A stretch of 41,738 bases of DNA from Candidatus Saccharimonadales bacterium (GCA_036388415.1 DASVRW010000001.1:1-41738), one strand, 5' to 3'; numbered from the stretch's first letter, positions 29,729-39,670 are shown. The notes: a model not told the origin generated them from the letters alone. Numbers and translations are program-made.

Positions 29729-32700
29729 ATGAAATTTCAAAAAAACAGCCGCCGCCGGGCGAATGAGTACGAAAAGGATCTGATCCAGTATTGGAAAGAC
29801 AACAAAACATTCGAAAAATCAGTTGAGCAGCGCCCGGCTGATAATGCCTATGTCTTTTATGACGGGCCACCGTTTATTACCGGTGTCCCGCACCACGGAA
29901 CGCTGTTGTCGAGCATCGCCAAGGATGTCGTGCCGCGATACTGGACAATGAAAGGCAAGCGCGTCGAACGGGTATGGGGTTGGGATTGCCACGGCCTGCC
30001 AGCAGAAGTGTTTACTGAGAAGAAACTAGGCATAGCTGACCGCCGCGACATCGGAACCAAAGTTAGCCTTGAAGATTACATCAATACCTGCCGTGAGAAC
30101 ATGGTACAGACAGGCAGCTTGTGGGAAGACACCATCGAACGTATCGGCCGCTGGGTCGACTTCAAGGGTGCGTACAAAACCATGGATAAAGACTACATGG
30201 AATCAGTCTGGTGGGCCTTCAAACAGCTCTATGACAAAGGCAAAATCTACGAAGGCGAGAAAGTGCTGTTGTATTGCACCCGCGATGCCACGCCGATATC
30301 AAAGGCGGAAGTTGCCATGGACAATAGCTACCAGGATGTGACTGATCCGTCGGTGTTTGTGAAATTCAAGCTGACAGGCGGGTTAGGCACGGAAACTAAA
30401 GGTGAAGCAGCAGAGCAGGTAGTTCAGCAATCCGATGCGGACACGTTTCTGCTCGCTTGGACAACGACGCCGTGGACATTGCCCGCCAACACTGCTGTTG
30501 CAGTCAATGCTCATGTGCAATATGCCGAGATTGAGGTCGACGGACAGAACCTAATCCTAGCCGAAAGCTTACTTGCCAAAGTGCTGACCGACGAAAAACA
30601 TCAGCCAGTTCCATACACGCTCAAGCGGACATTGAAAGGTGAAGAGCTGGTCGGTATGTCATACGAGCCGTTATTCGAAGACCGTAATACACCGGATAAT
30701 ATGCAAGCGCACAAAGTCTGGCATGCCGATTATGTTTCGACGGAGGACGGTACTGGTATCGTCCACTTGGCGCCAGCCTACGGTGAAGAGGATTATGTTT
30801 TGTCCCAAGAAAAGGGCTTTCCGTTTGTCATAAATATTGATGACAACGGCTTCTTTAAAGATGGCGAATGGGTAGGTCAAAATGTCTGGGAAGCCAACAA
30901 GCCAATCGCCAAAACGCTGAAGGAACGCGGTGTTGTATACAAAATTGAGTACATCAAACACAGTTATCCGCACTGTCACCGCTGCGGCACCAAACTGATG
31001 TACCGCGCTCACCCCAGCTGGTTTATGGACATCGTCGGCGAAAAAGATAAGATGCTGGAAGAAAACGAAAATATCAATTGGTTTCCGGAGCATCTCAAGC
31101 ACGGCCGATTCCAAAAGACCGTTGAAACAGCACCGGATTGGAACCTCAGCCGTGACCGCTTTTGGGCGACGGCTATGCCGGTGTGGAAGGGTACAGATGC
31201 AGACGGCAGGGAACTGGTAAAAGTAGTCGGCAGCTATGCTGAGCTAAAGGAACTGAGCGGTGAAGAATTGGCTGATTATCACCGGCCGTGGATTGATGAT
31301 ATCGAGTTCGACTACGACGGGGTACACTACACACGGATCGACAAAGTACTTGATTGCTGGTTCGAAAGCGGCAGCATGCCGTTCGCGCAGTTCCACTATC
31401 CGTTTGAAAATGTAGAAAAATTTGAGAACAATTTCCCCGGTGATTTCATCGTGGAGTACGTCGGTCAGGTCCGGGCCTGGTTCTATTATGTGCACGCGGT
31501 AAATACTGCGTTGTTCGGACATAATGCCTACAAGAATGTCATCACGACCGGTACACTGGCTGGCAATGACGGCCGCAAGATGAGCAAATCGTTCGGAAAT
31601 TACACAGATCCGAACGAGTTGATGGACCAGTACAGTGCTGACAGCCTACGCTTCCTACTGATGAGCAGCCCGCTCATGAACGCCGAAGATTTTGCGCTGG
31701 TCGACAAAGACGTTGCTGATGTGGCCCGCAAGCTCAGTATGGTCTGGAATATGTACGATTTCTTTACGCTGTATGCTGAGGTTGACGGTTGGGAATCGCC
31801 GGATGCGGCTCACGGTTTGTATGACGATCCCCTCGACGCGCTCAGTAATCCGCTCGACAGGTGGATTGTATCGCGCGTCCATCAATTGACGGCAGAAGTC
31901 TCAGACAATATGGAGCGTTACGATGTGCCGAATGCTGCCAAGCCGATATTGCCGTTTCTGGATGACGCCAGCAACTGGTATGTCCGCCGCAGCCGTCGCC
32001 GGTTCTGGAAGTCATCTGTAGATGGAGCGGACGGCACGGACAGCGACAAGCAGGATGCGTACCGCACACTGCACTACGTCCTGGTGCGACTCGCGCATGT
32101 TTTAGCGCCGTTCACGCCGTTCCTGGCGGAAGAACTGTTCCACAAGCTGACAGGTGAGGAATCGGTGCATCTGCGTGACTGGCCGGAGACGGGGAAGATT
32201 GATACGGCTGTACTGTTTCAAATGAAGCGGGTACGGGAAGTGATTAATGAAGGTCTCTCGCAACGTGCCACCGCAAAAATTAAAGTTCGTCAGCCACTTA
32301 GTCAGGTTAGTATCGTTGATGATACGAAATGGACGACTGACGAGCTGACGGCCATCATTGCCGAGGAGCTTAATGTCAAAAATGTTGAGGTGCGACTACG
32401 TCCGAGCGCCGACGATGTAGAATCAAAATCCTTTGTCGAGCTTTGGGAAGAACGCAACGATGGACCGCCCAAAGTCGAAGTCGATATGACACTAACTCCT
32501 GATCTCAAGCGCGAAGGTCAAGTCCGTGAAGTCATCCGCCAGGTGCAGAATGCCCGCAAGCAAGCTGGACTGAATGTCGACGATCGCATCCGTCTGGAAC
32601 TCGTCACGCATGACGATGAGCTAAAGCAGGCAATCGCCGAGCATGTGGCCACGATTCAGTCGGAGACGCTGGCAACCGAGCTGCAGACGGATGGTAGCGA

Positions 32701-32773
32701 TATGGCAGACGGCTTTACGACTGCAGTCAGCATAGACGGCGCTGGGCTCGCTATCGCGATTATTGGACTCTAG
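29729..32773 (+). CDS. ileS: Isoleucyl-tRNA synthetase
   Basis: 1014 residues, class I synthetase. The HIGH-type signature reads HHGT (55-58, in GVPHHGTLLSS) and KMSKS lies at 617-621. The editing domain (CP1) includes TTTPWTLPANTA and GTGIVHLAPAYGEEDY. A CHRCGT site lies inside the enzyme, and an anticodon-binding domain follows with the tail domain typical of the longer, eukaryote-like type. It charges tRNA-Ile with isoleucine and edits valine. The AAGGAG at 29716-29721 sets the start. It is controlled by the upstream T-box leader. Confidence 0.97.
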   Translation: MKFQKNSRRRANEYEKDLIQYWKDNKTFEKSVEQRPADNAYVFYDGPPFITGVPHHGTLLSSIAKDVVPRYWTMKGKRVERVWGWDCHGLPAEVFTEKKLGIADRRDIGTKVSLEDYINTCRENMVQTGSLWEDTIERIGRWVDFKGAYKTMDKDYMESVWWAFKQLYDKGKIYEGEKVLLYCTRDATPISKAEVAMDNSYQDVTDPSVFVKFKLTGGLGTETKGEAAEQVVQQSDADTFLLAWTTTPWTLPANTAVAVNAHVQYAEIEVDGQNLILAESLLAKVLTDEKHQPVPYTLKRTLKGEELVGMSYEPLFEDRNTPDNMQAHKVWHADYVSTEDGTGIVHLAPAYGEEDYVLSQEKGFPFVINIDDNGFFKDGEWVGQNVWEANKPIAKTLKERGVVYKIEYIKHSYPHCHRCGTKLMYRAHPSWFMDIVGEKDKMLEENENINWFPEHLKHGRFQKTVETAPDWNLSRDRFWATAMPVWKGTDADGRELVKVVGSYAELKELSGEELADYHRPWIDDIEFDYDGVHYTRIDKVLDCWFESGSMPFAQFHYPFENVEKFENNFPGDFIVEYVGQVRAWFYYVHAVNTALFGHNAYKNVITTGTLAGNDGRKMSKSFGNYTDPNELMDQYSADSLRFLLMSSPLMNAEDFALVDKDVADVARKLSMVWNMYDFFTLYAEVDGWESPDAAHGLYDDPLDALSNPLDRWIVSRVHQLTAEVSDNMERYDVPNAAKPILPFLDDASNWYVRRSRRRFWKSSVDGADGTDSDKQDAYRTLHYVLVRLAHVLAPFTPFLAEELFHKLTGEESVHLRDWPETGKIDTAVLFQMKRVREVINEGLSQRATAKIKVRQPLSQVSIVDDTKWTTDELTAIIAEELNVKNVEVRLRPSADDVESKSFVELWEERNDGPPKVEVDMTLTPDLKREGQVREVIRQVQNARKQAGLNVDDRIRLELVTHDDELKQAIAEHVATIQSETLATELQTDGSDMADGFTTAVSIDGAGLAIAIIGL

Positions 32774-32786
32774 CTTTAGTTTTATG

Positions 32787-32823
32787 GCGAGCACGCCGGT
32801 ATGCTTTGCGCTGACATGCTCGC
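32787..32823 (+). other. Hairpin after ileS
   Basis: GCGAGCA (32787-32793) / TGCTCGC (32817-32823), about 13 nt after the stop. There is no T tract; it abuts a TTGACA (32824-32829), so it could be both a 3'-end structure and part of the next promoter region. Confidence 0.45.
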
Positions 32824-32842
32824 TTGACATAACCTTTTAGGC

Positions 32843-32848
32843 TATAGT
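32843..32848 (+). promoter_or_regulatory. Candidate leaderless-promoter -10 for the histidine kinase
   Basis: TATAGT, 6 nt before the ATG at 32855. A perfect TTGACA (32824-32829) lies 13 bp upstream, which is too close for a normal promoter. Confidence 0.4.
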
Positions 32849-32854
32849 GATGAC

Positions 32855-35224
32855 ATGCCCTCCGATACTCATGCCATGCTCCGACGCGTACGGCATTTGA
32901 TATTTGGAATACTCATAATTTTGGCGCTTACAATACCCCTGATTATTCAGGGTGGTAGGGCCGATGTGCGAATTTTTGATATCGGTTTTAATCCGTATGC
33001 GTTGCTTTCATTCAGCGGATGTATGCTTAACGTTGCATTTCTCATATATATCCGTACCCTCAAACTCCAGGGAGACGAAGCGACATGGCTAACGTTTTGT
33101 ATCGGTGCAGTTAGTGTTTTCGGGTTCGCCGAGACAATGCAGCGGCTTTCATTGACGATTGACGGTGCAATGTTTTGGGCAACGATGGGCGGTGTAGCCA
33201 CAGAAGTAATACCGGTAGCCACATTCTTATTCGCGCTTGCATATACCCGGCCGACGTCTTGGTATTCGAGCAAAGTCGCATACATACTGCTGGCAACGAT
33301 GCTCATGATCTTCTATCAGGCTAGTAGTACTGACCTGATATTTTTCACGGATCCTGGCCATGTCATGCAGTACTCATGGGGCTTTAATAATGAAATTGGT
33401 GATGCGTATATAGCGCAAGCCATATGGCAATTAGTGTTTTTTGGGGCCGCTTTTTGGCTGTTGCTGCATCTATATCGCACGACTACGAATACTGTTATCA
33501 AAAAACAGTCCATGCTATTTTTGGTTGCCATCGGTGTACCTGTTATCGGCGGTATGATTACCGATCTAGTATTGCCGGCTCTGTATATCACGACATTGCC
33601 GCCGCTGGCTACCTTCTTTAGTGTTGTTACTGCCGCTGGCCTTGTCTATGGAATTGCACGTTACCGGGTCTTGCGGGTTAGTCCGTCGCTGCTTGCACAC
33701 AATATTCTGTCAGCCATGCATGAGGCCGTCATTGCGACCAACGATCAATCAGAAATTGAGTACATGAACGCCGAAGCTGAGAAAATTTTTGGCCGTCAGA
33801 CGACACGCCCGATAATATTTCGTTTATTCGACCAGTTCGACAATGATGGGTTTGACGCAAATATTATAAAGTTGCAGCAAGGCGAAACCTATACTTTGGA
33901 TAACCTGACGGTTACGGACCAGGAGTCTAAAAAGGTATACATGCAGGCTCAAGTGTCCAAACTGCACAGCGATAGTCTGATCGAAGGCTATTTGTTTGTT
34001 TTGTCTGATGTCACAGAACTGAAGCAGTCGTATAAAGCACTCGAGGCTGCCGACACAAAACTTATTCACGAAAAACAAAATGTTGAACGCAAGGTACATG
34101 AGCGTACTCAGGAGCTGACTGAACAACGGGCGCGGCTTGAGGCTTCCATCAACAGTCTGAACGCCGGGTATCTGATGACCGATCGCACGAATAATATATT
34201 AATTATGAATGGAGCTGCGCAGCATATGCTGTTCGGTCGAACTGACGCAGCGACTAAGTATACGCTCGAAGACATTGCAAAAATCTTTGGTACGGACTTT
34301 CAGTTTGTACGATCAGTTGAAGCCTGTCTGGAAAACGACAGGCCTATCGTCACGGACGCTGTTCTGCAAAACGGTAAAATGCTAAAAGTATTTTTGGCGC
34401 CGATTAGCGATACGACAGTTGAGACAGATCAAAAACTCGGAGTCGTAGTGCTTATCGAAGATATCACCGAGGCCAAGGTGCTTGAACGCAGCCGGGAAGA
34501 ATTCTTCTCGATTGCATCGCACGAACTCCGTACGCCGCTCACGGCTATTCGCGGCAATGCCTCCATGATCAAGCAGTTTTATGCTGCGCAGCTGCAGGAC
34601 ACGGAACTGCATCAAATGGTTGATGATATTGAGATATCAAGCGTCCGTCTCATTGAAATTGTCAATGATTTCCTGGATGCTTCGCGCTTAGAGCAGGGGA
34701 AAATACAATTTCACTCTGAGGCTTTCCGGATTGAGGAAATTCTTGAGAATGTCGTATATGAAATGAGCGCGCTTGCGAGTCAGAAACACACGCATATACA
34801 GATCGATAAGACGCTTCACGCAACATCGCTTGTGTATGCTGACAAGAACCGTGTAAAACAAGTGATATACAACCTTGTTGGCAATGCTATGAAATTTACC
34901 GATAAGGGAGCGATTACCATTACGGTAGAACCGGCAGCCGCTTCGCTGAAAGTCAAAATAACTGATACAGGACCCGGTATATCAAAAGAAAACCAAAACT
35001 TGCTTTTCCGTAAGTTCCAGCAAGCTGGCAATAGTCTCCTGACGCGTGAGACAAGCCGTGGTACGGGACTCGGGCTCTATATATCAAAGCTCCTGATTGA
35101 CGGTATGGGCGGCAAAATGGCCTTAGAGCGATCGGAAGTCGGCAGAGGATCCACGTTCTCGTTTACGGTACCGCTTGCGACGCAGGCTCAGATCGATGCA
35201 CCTTTAGCCACGAAACAGCTGTAG
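32855..35224 (+). CDS. Membrane sensor histidine kinase (7TM, two PAS, HisKA, HATPase)
   Basis: 789 residues. The N-terminal part (about 10-270) has some seven membrane spans, resembling the 7TM region of histidine kinases. PAS domain 1 spans about 275-390 (EAVIATNDQSEIEYMNAEAEKIFG) and is followed by a coiled coil (about 385-430). PAS domain 2 spans about 430-540. The HisKA domain has the H-box FFSIASHELRTPLTAIRG with phospho-acceptor His556. The HATPase domain has the N-box (NRVKQVIYNLVGNAMKF), G1 (DTGPGIS) and G2 (GTGLGLYIS). It should sense a membrane or intracellular signal and phosphorylate a response regulator, but none is adjacent, so it is an orphan kinase. No Shine-Dalgarno is visible. 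Confidence 0.92.
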   Translation: MPSDTHAMLRRVRHLIFGILIILALTIPLIIQGGRADVRIFDIGFNPYALLSFSGCMLNVAFLIYIRTLKLQGDEATWLTFCIGAVSVFGFAETMQRLSLTIDGAMFWATMGGVATEVIPVATFLFALAYTRPTSWYSSKVAYILLATMLMIFYQASSTDLIFFTDPGHVMQYSWGFNNEIGDAYIAQAIWQLVFFGAAFWLLLHLYRTTTNTVIKKQSMLFLVAIGVPVIGGMITDLVLPALYITTLPPLATFFSVVTAAGLVYGIARYRVLRVSPSLLAHNILSAMHEAVIATNDQSEIEYMNAEAEKIFGRQTTRPIIFRLFDQFDNDGFDANIIKLQQGETYTLDNLTVTDQESKKVYMQAQVSKLHSDSLIEGYLFVLSDVTELKQSYKALEAADTKLIHEKQNVERKVHERTQELTEQRARLEASINSLNAGYLMTDRTNNILIMNGAAQHMLFGRTDAATKYTLEDIAKIFGTDFQFVRSVEACLENDRPIVTDAVLQNGKMLKVFLAPISDTTVETDQKLGVVVLIEDITEAKVLERSREEFFSIASHELRTPLTAIRGNASMIKQFYAAQLQDTELHQMVDDIEISSVRLIEIVNDFLDASRLEQGKIQFHSEAFRIEEILENVVYEMSALASQKHTHIQIDKTLHATSLVYADKNRVKQVIYNLVGNAMKFTDKGAITITVEPAAASLKVKITDTGPGISKENQNLLFRKFQQAGNSLLTRETSRGTGLGLYISKLLIDGMGGKMALERSEVGRGSTFSFTVPLATQAQIDAPLATKQL

Positions 35225-35271
35225 TCTTGCTGTGCTGATCCGGTAGGCCGGCCGAGTCGAGCATTGCCGAC

Positions 35272-35300
35272 TTTACAGAGGCCGATATATCTGGTACCAT
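35272..35300 (+). promoter_or_regulatory. Promoter of rplU
   Basis: TTTACA (35272-35277), 17 bp spacer, TACCAT (35295-35300). The leader is about 30 nt. Confidence 0.55.
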
Positions 35301-35336
35301 CTATTGGTAGGTAAATTCTAATAAGTAAGAGAAAAA

Positions 35337-35651
35337 ATGAGCAAAGCAATCTCCGCAGTTATTGCAACTGGTAGTCACCAATACATTGTAAGCGTCGGCG
35401 ACACACTGAATGTTGAATTAATCGAAAGCGACGATAAGTCTGTTTCCTTCGAACCGCTACTGGTCATCGACGGTAACAAAGTCAGCGTCGGCGCACCTGC
35501 CGTGTCTGGCGTTAAGGTCGTTGCTGATGTCCTTGAAGAAGTTCGGGCTGACAAGGTCACTAGCATCCGCTACAAGGCTAAAAAACGCGTTCACAAAGTT
35601 CGCGGTCACCGTCAACGTCTGACTCCGATCAAAATTACCAAAATAGCGTAA
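35337..35651 (+). CDS. rplU: 50S ribosomal protein L21
   Basis: 104 residues, full length. The N-terminal AVIATGSHQYIVSVGDTLNVE matches L21, and the C-terminal RYKAKKRVHKVRGHRQRLTPIKITKI is the conserved rRNA-binding tail. L21 is a beta-barrel protein that binds 23S rRNA. In most bacteria rpmA (L27) follows directly; here a terminator follows and the next gene is a surface protein, so rpmA is elsewhere or absent. Only a weak AGAG lies before the ATG. Confidence 0.95.
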   Translation: MSKAISAVIATGSHQYIVSVGDTLNVELIESDDKSVSFEPLLVIDGNKVSVGAPAVSGVKVVADVLEEVRADKVTSIRYKAKKRVHKVRGHRQRLTPIKITKIA

Positions 35652-35670
35652 CTGTACGTCTTCTGTTTTT

Positions 35671-35700
35671 AAAATGCATCGCCGCACGGCGATGCATTTT
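35671..35700 (+). terminator. Intrinsic terminator of rplU
   Basis: Perfect 13-bp stem AAAATGCATCGCC (35671-35683) / GGCGATGCATTTT (35688-35700) with a GCAC loop and a T-rich end. It can act on both strands. Confidence 0.93.
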
Positions 35701-36038
35701 TCATAAAGCTGCCGCGCCAGCCCGTATCCGCTGTGACCACCTGTGGAAAAACATCGCAGCATATATTAGGTAATAATTACTTATAATAAATACAACATAA
35801 ATAATACAACCAAATTTCATATATTTGAAAATATTAGGAATTAGCATCTGTAGATATACCATTTGGTTGTTTTTACAACTATTCAATGTATACCTTTGAC
35901 TATATCACGTATGGATTATGATATTTGCCCAATAAACATTAGGGTTGTATCTGTTATCAGCATGCTTCAAAATAGTACATAAGCTTATTAGTCGCTTTAC
36001 ATAGCGACTTCAGCTAAAACCAAAAACATTATAAACAA
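35701..36038 (+). other. A/T-rich intergenic region upstream of the giant surface protein
   Basis: No gene is credible. It holds a spaced inverted repeat ACAACCAAAT (35806-35815) / ATTTGGTTGT (35861-35870) followed by TTTT. A possible promoter is TTGACT (35896-35901), 15 bp, TATGAT (35917-35922). A leader hairpin AGTCGC (35990-35995) / GCGACT (36004-36009) lies just before the duplicated 5' segment. Confidence 0.6.
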
Positions 36039-36157
36039 ATGTTCAAACAAACACCTCAAAAACGAGAACTGTTCCAACGTGTCCTGACGCCTGTCGTACT
36101 GGGTGTATTGAGCGTGGCCAGCATCTTGTATGCTGGCTTCGCTCTATTCCCTCAAAC
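36008..36157 (+). repeat. Duplicated surface-gene 5' segment, copy 1
   Basis: The leader end and signal-anchor codons are nearly repeated at 41571-41722. The last 76 bp (36082-36157) are identical to 41647-41722, including third codon positions. Confidence 0.88.
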
Positions 36158-39100
36158 TGCCGCGGCTATTACGAGTAATACGATTAATTTTCAGGCTCGC
36201 CTGGAAGGTCCCGGGGGCAGTATTGCACCTGACGGTATGTATAATATCGAGTTTAATATCTACGCTACCAGTAGTGGCGGCGTATCGCTGTGGAATGAAG
36301 TTTATTATGACAGTAATGGATTAGCCGCAGGGAATGATAACAGAGTACAAGTGGTCAACGGCTACGTCAGTGTTTCACTCGGCTCCCAGACGGCTTTCCC
36401 AAGTACGATCAACTGGAACCAGAATCTCTACCTGACTATGAATGTGGGCGGGACAACACAGTCGTCCACACCGTCCTACGACGGTGAAATGAATCCTCGG
36501 CTCGCGCTTACCGCTGTGCCGTATGCCTTCCAGGCAGGGCAGTTGGCGCAGTTTAACAACGCGACTAACTTCACGAGCAACTTGACATTGGCTGCACCAA
36601 CTGGTGGTAACCAGACCTTCGTCGTGCAGGACCAGGGGGCGGCGGGGGTGTATACGTTGTGTGTGCAGGGAGGCAGTAGCTGTGGATCTGGATCTGGCAC
36701 AGACGCGAGTTATATACAAAATCAGAATGTTTCGCCGCAAACGGCAAACTTCAATATTTCCGGCAGCGGTACACTTGGTGGTTTGTTGACCGCCAATGCC
36801 GGACTGACAGTCGCAAGCGGTCCGGCCTTCATCAATTCGTCTAGTACGATCAATACTGCAATTACCATTGCTAACTTGGTAGCGGGGGGCGCTATAGGAA
36901 CGGCGGCAGCGACAGTAGACGTTGCAACGACCATCGCCATTACGCAGACGACAGCAGGGCAAACGCTGACGATTCCGGCTCCGACTATCACGACCGCCGG
37001 ACGGCTTTTGTACATAAGTAACACTGGTACTGTGAGCTTTACGGTCGGCGGGGTGAACACAATTCTTGTGCCAAACTCGACGACGACACTGGTATGGAAC
37101 GGCACGCAGTGGACGTCGGCCGGTGTTGACAGCAGCGGCGCAAACTACATACAAAACACGACTACTCAGCAAACTGCCAATTTCAACATAATGAGCAACA
37201 GCGCATCCAGTGTGGCGGCGATTATTTCTGGAGCTACCAGTCAATCGGCCGACATACTGCGGATTATTGGCGGTGGACAGTTCAGGACGACCATAACGAG
37301 TGCGGGGCAGTTTCAAATCGCACCCAATGCTGGAGGTGGCACAGGGACAGTCGCTATGGCGGTAACCGCTAATGGTACACAACCAGCATTGACCGTATCG
37401 AATGTCGGCAGTGGCCTCAAGGCAACATCCAGCGGCAATAACACGAACTCTGCTGTTGAAGGAGTTGGTACGGCCGGCGCTACAGCAGTCCTGGGCGGCA
37501 GCACTACCGGGATTGGTGTCCGTGGCACGTCTACCAGTGGTTTGGCGCTGAGCGCAAGCAGTAATAGTAGTAACTCGGCGTTTTTCCAAAGCGGCACGGC
37601 GACTAATACGGCCGCTACCACCGTATCGCGGGCCAACGGCGCGCAAACCGGTGATTTGCTGCAGTTACAAGCCAATAACGGCGAAGTCCTGACTAGATAT
37701 GATGCCAACGGAAATTACACGGGTAATGGTACGACTATTACCTTGAGCGCATTAGCGCCGGTAACTGGATTGAGTGCTACGCCAGCCGGCACCAGCTTCT
37801 ATTACAAGGTCAGCGCCCTTAATGCGCAGGGTGAATCTGGCGTAACGACAGAAGTCTCGTCCGGTGCTGGTGCCACTGTCAGCTGGACGGCTGCTGCCGG
37901 GGCTACCAGCTACCGGGTATATCGCGGTACGACACCAGGCGGACAGAATGTCTACATTACGGTGCCAGGCAACGCTACCAGTTTGGGTAACGCCGATACG
38001 ACTGCTACGAGCGGTTCGGGCAGTGCTCCCGGCAATGCCGCCAGTGGGTATACACTGTTTAGGTCGGTCAGTGCAGCTCAAACGGTAACGATGTCGGGCA
38101 ATAACACGACCATAGCGAGTACCAGCACAGTCGGAAATTTCAGCACTGCATTAACGGTGACGTCTGCCGGCGGCGGCTATGCAGTATATGGATATAATAC
38201 GGGCGGTATGGGTTTTGGCCAGAGCGGCGGCCAGGCTGGCGTATTTGGCGAATCTATTAACGGTGGCCGCGGTGTAGTGGGGCAGGCTGTCGGCACTGGC
38301 TCTATCGGCGTACTCGGGCACGCTGCCGGAAATTCCGGCATGTTCGTCACCCGGACATCCGGCAACGCTAATACGACGCTGGTGAGCCGGGCAGGACCAC
38401 AACAGACAGGCAACCTGCTGGATCTCCAGGCTGCGAACGGTGAAGTTTTCAGCAAATTCAGTGCCAGCGGCGCCCTGACATCGTACGGCACGACAACAAA
38501 TTTACTCGGACTGAACACGCCAGTTATAACGTTGTCGAGCGGTACTGCCGGAACCGCGTTTTATTACGTAGTGACAGCGACAAATGCTGCCGGTGAGACG
38601 GTCGCATCGAATACCATTGGCGCTACGACCAATACGGTCACGATTAGCTGGACACAAATACCAGGGGCGACTGGATACAAGATTTATCGAAATACGACGA
38701 GTTCGTTCGCCACTGGAACATTGCTGGCTGCTACCATCACAAATGGCACAACTACTAGCTATACTGGCACAGCCGGTGCTACGGGCGCGGGCGTTCCTCC
38801 GGCCACAACGACTGGCACGAAGCTGGCCGTGCAGGGGTGGTCGGGTCAATCTGGAAATGTATTCGAACTTATAAATTCTGCAGGTACCGTGGTAAGCAGT
38901 TTTAATACTGCAGGCGGCTTAACGGCGAGTAGTATTACCTTACAAAACAGCACCAACGCAAATACAGTCACCCTAGCTTCGAGTGCTACAAGTGCCAGCT
39001 ATACGCTGACATTACCAATGGCTATCGGCAGTGCAGGCCAGTGTTTGTCCATTGTGTCGGTCGTATCGGGCAATGCGCAGCTTGGATATTCGAATTGTTC

Positions 39101-39584
39101 AGGCGGCGGCGGAGCAATACGTCGAACGACACTTGTACCACACTATACAGGTGCAATAACCAGGGCTGATGGCAGTGATAACAGCGGCACTATGTCAACG
39201 AATTATGACGCTGCGAACGTGCACTCATATTACAATTGGACGAGTACCGCGGGTACGCTCAATGACAATGAGGTAGTTGTCCGCAGCGCCATTCCGAGCG
39301 ATTATATGAGCAATTTTGGTTCGTTTAAGATATGGACTTATGGTACGTCAAACTTGCCGGCAGACAACGATATAATCATCACTATCAAAGACGCTGCGGG
39401 GACGACATGCACAAATGCCGTATCGCTATTACCAGGCACTGCCAATACCTGGACGCAACAAACGGTCACCCTGAGCGGCTGTACCTACGCTGTCAATGAT
39501 CTCATCACAGCTGTAATCCGTATGGCTTCCAGATCAAATAGCAACGTGCGAATAGGTGAAATAACGTATGAGTATACGAATTAG
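36039..39584 (+). CDS. Giant exported tail-fibre/FN3-like surface protein
   Basis: 1181 residues. Residues 1-45 form a signal anchor (VVLGVLSVASILYAGFALF). Residues about 46-170 form a beta-rich head domain (INFQARLEGPGGSIAPDGMYNIEF...) of a type seen in CPR cell-surface and phage-tail-like proteins. Low-complexity Thr/Ser/Ala/Gly/Asn beta-strand repeats follow, with two YIQN...TANFNI units. Two homologous blocks (about 520-660 and 770-910) each contain a QTGxLLxLQAxNGEV unit and a fibronectin III-like domain (GATSYRVYRGTT and GATGYKIYRNTT). The C-terminal roughly 140 residues resemble a jelly-roll tip. No enzyme motif is visible, so an adhesin or host-contact fibre is inferred. It has weak start signals and no Shine-Dalgarno. 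Long antisense frames inside it are composition artefacts. Confidence 0.85.
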   Translation: MFKQTPQKRELFQRVLTPVVLGVLSVASILYAGFALFPQTAAAITSNTINFQARLEGPGGSIAPDGMYNIEFNIYATSSGGVSLWNEVYYDSNGLAAGNDNRVQVVNGYVSVSLGSQTAFPSTINWNQNLYLTMNVGGTTQSSTPSYDGEMNPRLALTAVPYAFQAGQLAQFNNATNFTSNLTLAAPTGGNQTFVVQDQGAAGVYTLCVQGGSSCGSGSGTDASYIQNQNVSPQTANFNISGSGTLGGLLTANAGLTVASGPAFINSSSTINTAITIANLVAGGAIGTAAATVDVATTIAITQTTAGQTLTIPAPTITTAGRLLYISNTGTVSFTVGGVNTILVPNSTTTLVWNGTQWTSAGVDSSGANYIQNTTTQQTANFNIMSNSASSVAAIISGATSQSADILRIIGGGQFRTTITSAGQFQIAPNAGGGTGTVAMAVTANGTQPALTVSNVGSGLKATSSGNNTNSAVEGVGTAGATAVLGGSTTGIGVRGTSTSGLALSASSNSSNSAFFQSGTATNTAATTVSRANGAQTGDLLQLQANNGEVLTRYDANGNYTGNGTTITLSALAPVTGLSATPAGTSFYYKVSALNAQGESGVTTEVSSGAGATVSWTAAAGATSYRVYRGTTPGGQNVYITVPGNATSLGNADTTATSGSGSAPGNAASGYTLFRSVSAAQTVTMSGNNTTIASTSTVGNFSTALTVTSAGGGYAVYGYNTGGMGFGQSGGQAGVFGESINGGRGVVGQAVGTGSIGVLGHAAGNSGMFVTRTSGNANTTLVSRAGPQQTGNLLDLQAANGEVFSKFSASGALTSYGTTTNLLGLNTPVITLSSGTAGTAFYYVVTATNAAGETVASNTIGATTNTVTISWTQIPGATGYKIYRNTTSSFATGTLLAATITNGTTTSYTGTAGATGAGVPPATTTGTKLAVQGWSGQSGNVFELINSAGTVVSSFNTAGGLTASSITLQNSTNANTVTLASSATSASYTLTLPMAIGSAGQCLSIVSVVSGNAQLGYSNCSGGGGAIRRTTLVPHYTGAITRADGSDNSGTMSTNYDAANVHSYYNWTSTAGTLNDNEVVVRSAIPSDYMSNFGSFKIWTYGTSNLPADNDIIITIKDAAGTTCTNAVSLLPGTANTWTQQTVTLSGCTYAVNDLITAVIRMASRSNSNVRIGEITYEYTN

Positions 39585-39631
39585 TCTGTTGATGTGCTGT
39601 ATAACCCAGGGGGCAGGAGAGAGGTCTTGCA

Positions 39632-39660
39632 TTGACCGTCTGACCACATTTGGTTATGCT
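39632..39660 (+). promoter_or_regulatory. Promoter of the GH71-like gene, near-leaderless
   Basis: TTGACC (39632-39637), 17 bp spacer, TATGCT (39655-39660), then 10 nt to the ATG at 39671. Earlier in-frame starts at 39650, 39656 and 39662 lie in or against the -10 and are unlikely. Confidence 0.65.
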
Positions 39661-39670
39661 TATGGTAGTT

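Noticed and set aside
35738-35758. TGTGGAAAA near 35744 as a DnaA box or replication origin
   Set aside because: It is a single imperfect match with no cluster of boxes and no dnaA or dnaN nearby.
36375-37646. Minus-strand open frame of 423 codons inside the giant surface gene
   Set aside because: It is an arginine/cysteine-rich shadow produced by the Thr/Ser/Ala codons of the plus-strand gene. It has no domain and no start signal.
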